This document shows positions 1 through 5,140 of a stretch of 5,140 nucleotides of DNA, one piece after another. Location of the stretch: positions 1 through 5,140 of the forward strand of contig JAKJGA010000130.1 in NCBI GenBank assembly GCA_022704645.1, read 5' to 3'. Source of the stretch: Spirochaetota bacterium. Its GTDB lineage: Bacteria; Spirochaetota; UBA4802; JAFGJZ01. Position numbers and translations under genes: made by a program. The notes under the pieces were generated by a model. The model was not told the origin of the DNA. It searched no databases and was given only the letters and a program-made list of their open reading frames with translations. The stretch's first letter is position 1; each line of letters begins with the position of its first letter.

Positions 1-410
1 AATTTTTCGTCAAAAGACTTCATTAGTTCAATTCTTCTGTCAGTTACTATAACGCTGTCAGGAAGACCGTTCATTTTATTTTTCCACATTTCCTGATCAT
101 CATAAAGTTTATTCTCCATGTCGAGAAGAAGTCTTTCCTGTCTGACTGTCGATTCATCATCATATCCGTCTTTGAAAAGGTACATTTTTCTGTCGCGGAT
201 TACAAGAAGACATTCAACTGAATCATCTGCAAAAGGTCCAGAGAAAGCGTCAACGTGCTGAAAAGCAACTCTGTCTTCGTTATATCTTGAAAGTTTGAGA
301 ATATCTATGTATTTCCAGCCAAAACTCGGTTTCATGGCATAAATAGACGTAAATACCGCTAAAATCAATACGGGAACTGCAATTATTAGCAAAAATCTTT
401 TTTTAGACAT
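1..410 (-). CDS. Hypothetical exported or membrane-anchored protein, 3' partial
   Basis: The reading frame is open from an ATG at 408-410 to the left edge, giving 136 complete codons with no stop, so the C-terminus is missing. The start is well supported: GGAGG lies 5 nt upstream (416-420), and a near-consensus promoter lies further upstream. Residues 1-5 are basic (MSKKR). Residues 6-24 form one hydrophobic stretch, followed by SIYA at 22-25, which would suit signal peptidase I cleavage, although an uncleaved membrane anchor is equally possible. There is no lipobox cysteine. The rest is soluble, mixed and charged. It contains a probable beta pair around ECLLVIRDRKMYLFKDG (residues 66-82) and an acidic, likely helical stretch at 84-116. 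I recognise no family and assign no function. It is the first gene of a transcription unit separate from the purH operon. Confidence is high that it is a gene and low for any role beyond export. Confidence 0.85.
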   Translation of the reverse strand, partial: MSKKRFLLIIAVPVLILAVFTSIYAMKPSFGWKYIDILKLSRYNEDRVAFQHVDAFSGPFADDSVECLLVIRDRKMYLFKDGYDDESTVRQERLLLDMENKLYDDQEMWKNKMNGLPDSVIVTDRRIELMKSFDEK

Positions 411-420
411 TTAATCCTCC
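411..420 (-). promoter_or_regulatory. Shine-Dalgarno site of the exported hypothetical protein
   Basis: On the minus strand the ten bases before the ATG read GGAGGATTAA. GGAGG at 416-420 is a full match to the core anti-Shine-Dalgarno complement, with a 5-nt spacer. This is the strongest ribosome binding site in the window and fixes the start at 410. Confidence 0.85.
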
Positions 421-459
421 GTGAGATGACAGAAATCCCTATATAAATTGTCGGATTTA

Positions 460-488
460 TTTATAGAATAGTTTAACGAATTTGTCAA
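460..488 (-). promoter_or_regulatory. Sigma-70-type promoter for the exported hypothetical gene
   Basis: On the minus strand, TTGACA (483-488, 6/6 to the -35 consensus) is followed by a 17-nt AT-rich spacer and TATAAA (460-465, 5/6 to the -10 consensus). Transcription would start near 453, leaving a leader of about 43 nt before the ATG at 410. The match and spacing are close to ideal, so the promoter is probably strong. I see no clear operator palindrome around it. This is a sequence match only; the start site has not been mapped. Confidence 0.75.
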
Positions 489-524
489 ATTAATAAAGAA
501 AATCCCGGGTTTGCACCGGGATTT
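486..524 (-). terminator. Intrinsic terminator after purH
   Basis: On the minus strand, AAATCCCGG (516-524) and CCGGGATTT (500-508) form a perfect 9-bp stem around a 7-nt loop, TGCAAAC (509-515). It is followed by TCTTTATTAATTT, giving a T-rich run that starts within the stem's last bases. The stem base is 9 nt past the purH stop codon. This is a classic rho-independent terminator and marks the end of the AsmA-methyltransferase-purH transcription unit. Its T-rich tail touches the -35 box of the next gene. On the opposite strand the stem is followed by AAGTGAGTTTTAATTTTTTG, which is less convincing, so minus-strand use is preferred. Confidence 0.85.
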
Positions 525-533
525 AAGTGAGTT

Positions 534-1124
534 TTAATTTTTTGAAAGATAATTGGTAATCATTGCGTCGTATTCGCTTGTAAGTTTATAAACTTTAACT
601 GCCAGCCGTTTATTTGTTTCAACGCTTACTGCTCCGGAATTCGAACTCATTTCGGAAAGAACTGCTGAATAATCTGCCGGATCTGTAATAACCGTTACTG
701 AACGGTAATTTTTTGCTGAAGAACGGAGCATCGCAGGACCACCGATATCGATGTTCTCTATTGCTTCTTCCAGAGAAACACCGGGCTTTTCAATTGTCTT
801 TTTGAAGGGATAGAGATTAATTATCACCATATCAATCGGAATAATTCCGTGTTCTTTCATAGAATCAACATGCTCTTTCTTGTCTCTAAGAGCCAGAAAT
901 GCGCCATGAACTTTGGGATGCAGAGTTTTAACTCTTCCATCCATCATCTCCGGGAAACCGGTGTATTCGCTTACATCTGTGACCTTCAAGCCTTCGTCCC
1001 TGAGCATTTTTGCTGTTCCGCCTGTTGATAAAAATTCAACGCCGAAAGAGTTCAGGCTTTTCGCGAAATCCGCCACTCCTGTTTTATCTGATACACTGAT
1101 TAAAACACGTTTGATTTTTGTCAT
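534..1124 (-). CDS. purH: Free-standing IMP cyclohydrolase (N-terminal PurH domain only)
   Basis: Cytoplasmic IMP cyclohydrolase (EC 3.5.4.10), which closes FAICAR to IMP in the last step of purine synthesis. The 196-residue protein covers only the MGS-like domain that forms about the first 200 residues of bifunctional PurH/ATIC (usually 500-600). Visible family motifs are SVSDKTG (residues 10-16), FLSTGGTAK (31-39), FPEMMDGRVKTLHPKVHG (57-74), NLYPF (103-107), ENIDIGGPAMLRSSAKN (123-139) and the domain-closing SEYDAMITNYL (183-193). By comparison with human ATIC (K66, Y104, D125, K137), catalytic residues appear intact as K66, Y105, D126 and K138. HGAFLAL (73-79) departs from the common HGGLLAR type. 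The AICAR transformylase domain is absent, and a terminator follows immediately, so this is not a visible frameshift. The start at 1124 was chosen because GAGAGG lies 6 nt upstream and homologues begin at this point; the longer form from 1166 lacks a binding site. The formylation step must be encoded elsewhere. Confidence 0.93.
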   Translation of the reverse strand: MTKIKRVLISVSDKTGVADFAKSLNSFGVEFLSTGGTAKMLRDEGLKVTDVSEYTGFPEMMDGRVKTLHPKVHGAFLALRDKKEHVDSMKEHGIIPIDMVIINLYPFKKTIEKPGVSLEEAIENIDIGGPAMLRSSAKNYRSVTVITDPADYSAVLSEMSSNSGAVSVETNKRLAVKVYKLTSEYDAMITNYLSKN

Positions 1125-1125
1125 A

Positions 1126-2262
1126 TTAAACCTCTCTAATAATCGCTGATACTTTAATTCCGCCATTTGAAAACATTATTCTTTTACAGTCAAATCTTTC
1201 GGTAAAAATCTCTGATTCGTTATCGGGAAGAATGACAGCGAATGATGCATCTGAAAAATCATTCTTAAGTTTAGCGTATATTTTCCTGAAAATGCTGTCA
1301 TCTGTTTCGATGCGTTTTCCGTAGGGCGGATTAAGTACTAACAGAATTTTTCCATCAGGAAAGTTTTTTCTTTGAAGAGAAAAAAAATCTGTCTTTTCTG
1401 TTTTTACGATTTCTGTTATTCCTGCATGTGAAAAATTGTGGAGGCTTACTTTAATTGATTCATCATTTATATCAAAGACAAAAAAATCAGTCTGCGATTT
1501 TTCAACGGAGAGGCGGCGTTTTATGTCGAGAAAAGTTTTTTCGCTGTAGACCGGAAATTTCTGAAAAGCAAATATTCTGTTTTCGTGAAAAGGGCTGATG
1601 TGCCCCAGAAGAGAACATGCTTCCAGCGTAAAGGTGCCTCCTCCGCACATCGGATCAATTATTGCTGAATATTTGTTCAATGGAAACTGGTTGAGAATCA
1701 TTGCGCAAATATTTTCCCGAAGGGGAGCTTCCGGAGTCATAATTTTGTATCCGCGCTTGTAAAGCGGATCTCCGCTTGTGTCAATGCTGAGTGTGCATCT
1801 GTCATTAACGATACGCGCAAATATTGTATGACTTATTCCCTGATCAGATGTTTTATTATGCATTGCCTCTTTTAGCGTTTCTTCAACTGCGCCGGAATGA
1901 TAGAGCCTTGATTTCTCGCAACTGACCGAATAATCAAAGCTGAAATTTTCTCCTGCATAAAGTTCCCATGGAACCGATTCCGTCTTTCTTTTGAGCTCAC
2001 GGAAGTTCTCTGCATGAAATTCCGTTATGCGCATAAGAATTCTTGCTGAACCTCGAAGTTGCAGAGTAGTGCGGTAAAGGGTATCCATTTTACCGGAAAA
2101 ATTGATTCCACCGTATTCGACGGATATGTTTTCAGCGCCTTCGACCTTGCTGATTTCTTTTTCCGCACATTCGGAAAATCCCGGGGGGTATACCGCAAAA
2201 AAATTATGCGTCTTGGCTTTTATATGACGTTTGACACGTTTTTCTATACTTGGCTCACTCAT
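1126..2262 (-). CDS. THUMP-domain guanine-N2 RNA methyltransferase (RlmL/Trm14 type)
   Basis: This 378-residue protein belongs to COG0116, SAM-dependent enzymes that make N2-methylguanosine in 23S rRNA (RlmL, G2445 in E. coli) or tRNA (Trm14/TrmN). Residues about 18-165 fit a ferredoxin-like plus THUMP RNA-binding region, from FFAVYPPGFSECAEKEI (21-37) to ISHTIFARIVNDRCTLSID (143-161). YKRGYK (168-173) and APLREN (179-184) are the usual linker motifs into the Rossmann-fold domain. DPMCGGGTFTLEA (203-215) is the SAM-binding motif. FDIND (263-267) is the likely acidic ribose contact. NPPYGKRI (311-318) is the catalytic motif IV typical of exocyclic amino methylation. It resembles the stand-alone short form and lacks the RlmK domain fused in E. 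coli RlmKL (about 700 residues). The ATG overlaps the upstream stop as ATGA and has no clear Shine-Dalgarno site, so translation is probably coupled. The family is secure; whether the target is rRNA or tRNA is not settled by sequence. Confidence 0.92.
   Translation of the reverse strand: MSEPSIEKRVKRHIKAKTHNFFAVYPPGFSECAEKEISKVEGAENISVEYGGINFSGKMDTLYRTTLQLRGSARILMRITEFHAENFRELKRKTESVPWELYAGENFSFDYSVSCEKSRLYHSGAVEETLKEAMHNKTSDQGISHTIFARIVNDRCTLSIDTSGDPLYKRGYKIMTPEAPLRENICAMILNQFPLNKYSAIIDPMCGGGTFTLEACSLLGHISPFHENRIFAFQKFPVYSEKTFLDIKRRLSVEKSQTDFFVFDINDESIKVSLHNFSHAGITEIVKTEKTDFFSLQRKNFPDGKILLVLNPPYGKRIETDDSIFRKIYAKLKNDFSDASFAVILPDNESEIFTERFDCKRIMFSNGGIKVSAIIREV
1131..1137 (-). promoter_or_regulatory. 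Shine-Dalgarno site of purH inside the preceding gene
   Basis: AGAGAGG on the minus strand, 6 nt before the ATG at 1124. It lies in the last sense codons (Arg-Glu) of the upstream methyltransferase gene, whose TAA is 1 nt from the purH ATG. The arrangement favours translational coupling and decides between the two possible purH starts. Confidence 0.75.
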
Positions 2263-3389
2263 TTTCTATCAAGCACCGCGAGTGTTTCTATATGCGGGGT
2301 CTGCGGAAACATATCAAATGCTTCGAATGAAGATATTTTATAGTCAGGCAGATATTGAATCTCTTCTTTGAATGCGGAAGGATTGCATGACATATATATA
2401 ATCCTTTTCGGATTCAGTTCGCTCAGATATTTGTAGACTTTCGGGTGAACGCCGGATCTCGGAGGATCAAGAACAACACAATCAAACTGATTACGCTTTG
2501 TTTTCATGTAGTCGAGTGCATCTGCGCAGATAAATTCAGTATTGATTATATTGTTGAGTTCCTTGTTTTCATTTGCGGCGTTTACAGCTTCCTGAACTAT
2601 TTCAACTCCGGTTACCTGTTCTGCTTTTTGAGCGGCAAAAAGTGAAATACTTCCGACTCCGCAATAAAGATCGAGTAGATTTCCGAAAGATGCATCAGCG
2701 ATTTTTCTATAAACATTCAGTGCGCATTCAGAGTTTGACTGAAAAAAGGAATTCGGATAAATTCTGAATTTTATTCCGTCAAATTCCTCTGTGATGAATC
2801 CGTTTTTGATATTACGTTCAACTTCTCCGAAACTTAAGTCAGCGAGTCCGGAATGGATTATTATGGATTTAGAATCAGCATTTATTTTTTCAAGAGCCTG
2901 AACGCATTCATCATTGTATTCATTAAGAACAAAATTGCACATCGTCTCTTTTTTAAAATATGACTGCCTGAGAACAATATATCTTAAAATTCCCTTGTGA
3001 ACGATAAAATTATAATCATTGAGATTTTCACTTATTTGGCGGGCTTCCTGCCATACTTTTGAGCTTTCATTCTGCAGAAGAGGGCATTTTGTTATATCTA
3101 TTACTTCCTTGAAAAAACCTCTTTTGCGTAATCCTCTTTTGCCGAATGCGGCGACGTAATCCATACGGTTTCTGTAACCGTATTCGATAGAAGGATGAAC
3201 ATTCTCTATTTCGAGCACATCTTTGAAAATTCCGTTAAGGTAATCTTTTTTTAAGAGAAGCTGGTTTTCGTAAGAGATATCCTGAAACAGGCAACCTCCG
3301 CATGAACCGAAAAATTCGCATTGCGGGTCGGCTGTGTTTCTATAAGGCTCTGCAATTGAGTTAATTAGTTGTTGCTTCTTTTTTTTCAT
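2259..3389 (-). CDS. 23S rRNA uracil-C5 methyltransferase, RlmD/RlmC (RumA/RumB) family
   Basis: Cytoplasmic SAM-dependent enzyme making 5-methyluridine in RNA (COG2265). It has 376 residues from the ATG at 3389. Four cysteines, C24-x5-C30-x2-C33 and C102, match the [4Fe-4S] ligands of RumA/RlmD; tRNA-specific TrmA lacks this cluster. Further motifs are FFQSN (Q217), the SAM loop LLDLYCGVGS (238-247), DPPRSG (308-313), the nucleophile loop SCNP (334-337, catalytic C335) and HIET with the probable general base E368. All catalytic residues are present. The TRAM domain that precedes the cluster in E. coli RlmD (433 residues) is missing; in length and layout the protein resembles RlmC (375), but CGGC and DPPRSG look more like RlmD. 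The target (U1939 or U747, E. coli numbering) is therefore left open. AGGA lies 4 nt before the ATG at 3389; a TTG at 3413 in the same frame has no binding site. The TGA stop overlaps the next start by 4 nt. Confidence 0.93.
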   Translation of the reverse strand: MKKKKQQLINSIAEPYRNTADPQCEFFGSCGGCLFQDISYENQLLLKKDYLNGIFKDVLEIENVHPSIEYGYRNRMDYVAAFGKRGLRKRGFFKEVIDITKCPLLQNESSKVWQEARQISENLNDYNFIVHKGILRYIVLRQSYFKKETMCNFVLNEYNDECVQALEKINADSKSIIIHSGLADLSFGEVERNIKNGFITEEFDGIKFRIYPNSFFQSNSECALNVYRKIADASFGNLLDLYCGVGSISLFAAQKAEQVTGVEIVQEAVNAANENKELNNIINTEFICADALDYMKTKRNQFDCVVLDPPRSGVHPKVYKYLSELNPKRIIYMSCNPSAFKEEIQYLPDYKISSFEAFDMFPQTPHIETLAVLDRK

Positions 3390-3393
3390 ATAT

Positions 3394-3397
3394 TCCT
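3394..3397 (-). promoter_or_regulatory. Probable Shine-Dalgarno site deciding the start of the uracil methyltransferase
   Basis: The minus strand reads GCAGGAATATATG, with AGGA 4 nt before the ATG at 3387-3389. The alternative TTG start at 3413 is preceded by CTTTCATTCATTT, which has no purine-rich element. The spacer is rather short, so support is moderate. Confidence 0.55.
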
Positions 3398-3430
3398 GCG
3401 GATTAATCCACAAAAATGAATGAAAGCTTT

Positions 3431-5140
3431 TTAATCAACAATATTATAATTATCTTTTTTGGTTATGTCTGAACCCTTGGCTCTTATTGGTATAAGATAC
3501 CATTTGCCTGATTTATATTTGCTGAGATTTATGTAGGCAATATTCGGGATATCCGCAATAAAATCATTATTGAATTCAAGTTTGATGTTTATGTTTCCTG
3601 ATTTATCCTTGTTTACATCGCCGGCGACTGAAAGTTTAATGTCGCGTGACGTAAAGGCGATTTGTCTTATCGAATATTTAGGTCCGTATGCGTCAAAGCT
3701 TCCGTATATTCTGTTGAATTCTATATCCCTGAGTTTATGTTTAAGCGGATCAAGGAGAAATCCAAGATTGTTCTGAAGTCCCGTATTGGTAATCTTTCCG
3801 TTTGTTATACTGAATTCCGAATGGTAATTAAGTTCATCGGAAATTTTTGTCGCGGATAGTGAAAAATTTCCTTCGGCCTTTCCCTCTGCGATTCCGAAAG
3901 CCCGGTCGGAGAAGTTATCGTCAAGTTCTGATAGTTTTTGAATTTTGAGATTGCTGAATCTCATCTTGAAATTTCCGTTTCCTTTTCCGGATAAATCCGA
4001 AATATAAAACTCTCCGGCAAACAGAGCGTCAAACAGATTGAACGAAATTGACGGAACAGAGAGAGTGTTTCCTGATTTTGAAAATTTCAAGTTTACTTTT
4101 TCTGCAACGCCTTTTTTGAATTTAATTTGCCCGAGACTCAGAGTTCCTTTTACTGTTGTTTTAGAAGGGGAAGATTTAGATTGACCTAAAGCCTCACCAA
4201 GAATTGAAAAGTCGTCAGTTTCGGCATCCGGAATGCTGATGTTTGCTGCAAAATTTTCAAGAGATTCATCAAGCGATGCTATTGAAATTGAAGCAGGTTT
4301 GTTTCTGAATGTAAAAGAGATATTTTCATGCGAAAAGATATTATTCTTTACTGAAATCTTTGCATTAACTCCGGTTATTAAGTTTTTAGTTTTAAGGAAT
4401 GACCCGTTTGATAAATCGCCTTCAAGGTTGAGTTTGTGAGCCCGGTATGATACTGCTCCCTTGTAATGTCCGTCGATTCCTGAAGGAATGAAGTCTAGAT
4501 AAGGAAAGATGTCAGGCAGAGTTAAATCAGCAGAAGGAGCTGTAAAATTGATTTGCGGACCTGCTGTAATGATGTTCAGATAGGTTACTTTTGCTTTTGA
4601 ATGATTAAGCGATGCTTCAGCGTCCTCGATCGTGATATTCTTTTCAGAAAAAATAATCTTAAGTTTTCCGTCAGCTTCAAGAAATCCGCCTTTTGACATC
4701 TGGGATTTGGCTTCAGCCTTTCCCTCAATTATTCCGTCTTTCAGAACGAATGCAGAAAGTTTTCCATTGGCTTCAACAAACGGAAGCCCTGTTATATTTT
4801 TTATTTGATAAAGCCAGTCAAGACGAAGTTTCAGAATGTTCAAATTTCCGGAGATAACTGTTTTGTCATTTTCCTTTGTTACGATGAACTCGGTTTCTAT
4901 ATTGCCGCGTGATTCCGGCAAAGTGACAGAAAAATTGTCTGCTTCAATAATCTCGCCGTCGAACGATAAATCTCCGCCGAAAATGTAACTTCCGCGTGCA
5001 GGATTATATTCATTTTCTGTACTTATAAGATTTACCATGCAGTTTGAAAATTTAATATCCGGTTTCGATGCCCCATCACCGGAATTGTTTTGTTTCATAT
5101 CGTCGATCAGGCTTTTCAAGTTATATTTGCCGTTATCATA
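3431..5140 (-). CDS. AsmA-family outer-membrane biogenesis protein, 5' partial
   Basis: The 569 visible residues are the middle and C-terminal part of an AsmA-like protein. The frame stays open to the right edge (YDNGKYNLKSLIDD upstream of the first possible TTG at 5119), and no N-terminal membrane segment is visible, so the true start lies outside. Most of the protein is a run of short alternating beta strands with repeated 'dG.l.' and 'i.g.a..' patterns. The C-terminal section carries the AsmA signature: GIAEGKAEGNFSLSA, then SITNGKITNTGLQNNLGFLL, then a GSFDAYGPKYSIRQIAF strand pair and an SVAGDVNKDKSGNINIKLEF strand pair. AsmA proteins are anchored in the inner membrane, extend into the periplasm and, as known for relatives such as TamB, YhdP and YdbH, form beta-groove bridges for phospholipid transport to the outer membrane. 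Specific cargo here is unknown. The stop (TAA, 3431-3433) is 41 nt before the next start with no terminator between, so co-transcription is likely. Confidence 0.85.
   Translation of the reverse strand, partial: YDNGKYNLKSLIDDMKQNNSGDGASKPDIKFSNCMVNLISTENEYNPARGSYIFGGDLSFDGEIIEADNFSVTLPESRGNIETEFIVTKENDKTVISGNLNILKLRLDWLYQIKNITGLPFVEANGKLSAFVLKDGIIEGKAEAKSQMSKGGFLEADGKLKIIFSEKNITIEDAEASLNHSKAKVTYLNIITAGPQINFTAPSADLTLPDIFPYLDFIPSGIDGHYKGAVSYRAHKLNLEGDLSNGSFLKTKNLITGVNAKISVKNNIFSHENISFTFRNKPASISIASLDESLENFAANISIPDAETDDFSILGEALGQSKSSPSKTTVKGTLSLGQIKFKKGVAEKVNLKFSKSGNTLSVPSISFNLFDALFAGEFYISDLSGKGNGNFKMRFSNLKIQKLSELDDNFSDRAFGIAEGKAEGNFSLSATKISDELNYHSEFSITNGKITNTGLQNNLGFLLDPLKHKLRDIEFNRIYGSFDAYGPKYSIRQIAFTSRDIKLSVAGDVNKDKSGNINIKLEFNNDFIADIPNIAYINLSKYKSGKWYLIPIRAKGSDITKKDNYNIVD

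Noticed and set aside
411..533. Remnant of the missing AICAR transformylase domain after purH
   Set aside because: The interval is only 123 nt and is fully occupied by a terminator, a promoter and a leader with a ribosome binding site; nothing resembling the second PurH domain is present.
1125..1166. A 14-residue N-terminal extension of purH starting at an ATG at 1166
   Set aside because: No ribosome binding site precedes it, it overlaps the methyltransferase gene by 41 nt, and PurH proteins normally begin at the MTKIKRVLISVSDKTG-like segment, which has its own good site.
2059..2343. Plus-strand open reading frames antisense to the genes (also at 913-1149, 2445-2645, 2573-2767, 3570-3776, 3662-3859 and 4233-4439)
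   Set aside because: All lie opposite well-supported conserved genes and show no recognisable protein features; they are shadow frames.
3390..3413. TTG start of the uracil methyltransferase at 3413
   Set aside because: There is no purine-rich element upstream of the TTG. An in-frame ATG eight codons later has AGGA before it and still keeps all cluster cysteines.
3423..3430. AAAGCTTT palindrome between the AsmA-like and methyltransferase genes as a terminator or operator
   Set aside because: It has 4-bp half-sites with no loop and low GC, so it cannot form a stable hairpin.
5117..5119. TTG at 5119 as the start of the AsmA-like protein
   Set aside because: The frame is open to the window edge, the protein lacks its expected N-terminal membrane anchor, and the sequence there resembles the interior of AsmA proteins. 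The gene is treated as 5' partial.
1..5140. CRISPR arrays, tRNA or rRNA genes, insertion sequences, riboswitches
   Set aside because: No repeated spacer pattern, tRNA-like cloverleaf, transposase or inverted-repeat ends were seen. The only noncoding stretches are 123 nt and 41 nt long, and the first is accounted for.

Overview
All supported genes in this window lie on the minus strand. The DNA is moderately AT-rich by eye. It looks like an ordinary bacterial chromosomal segment: there are no insertion sequences, tRNAs, rRNAs, CRISPR repeats or phage genes. The AsmA-family protein points to a bacterium with an outer membrane (diderm). The sequence alone does not allow a phylum to be named.

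Read in the direction of transcription (high to low coordinates), the window opens inside a large AsmA-like envelope protein gene whose 5' end is off the right edge. A 41-nt gap separates it from a uracil-C5 rRNA methyltransferase gene (RlmD/RlmC family, with iron-sulfur cysteines). That gene overlaps by 4 nt with a THUMP-domain guanine-N2 RNA methyltransferase gene (COG0116, RlmL/Trm14 type). Its stop codon lies 1 nt from the start of a short purH gene that encodes only the IMP cyclohydrolase half of the usual bifunctional enzyme. A strong intrinsic terminator stands 9 nt after the purH stop. The four genes therefore look like the end of one transcription unit that mixes envelope maintenance, rRNA modification and the last step of IMP synthesis.

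Almost touching the terminator is a near-consensus sigma-70-type promoter (TTGACA, 17-nt spacer, TATAAA). It drives a separate gene with a good ribosome binding site. That gene encodes a protein of unknown function with an N-terminal hydrophobic signal or anchor, and it runs off the left edge.

The most notable points are the free-standing IMP cyclohydrolase domain and the tight coupling of two RNA base methyltransferases with it. I did not find a convincing new multi-gene system. The start codons of two genes were moved inward from the longest reading frame on ribosome-binding-site evidence.
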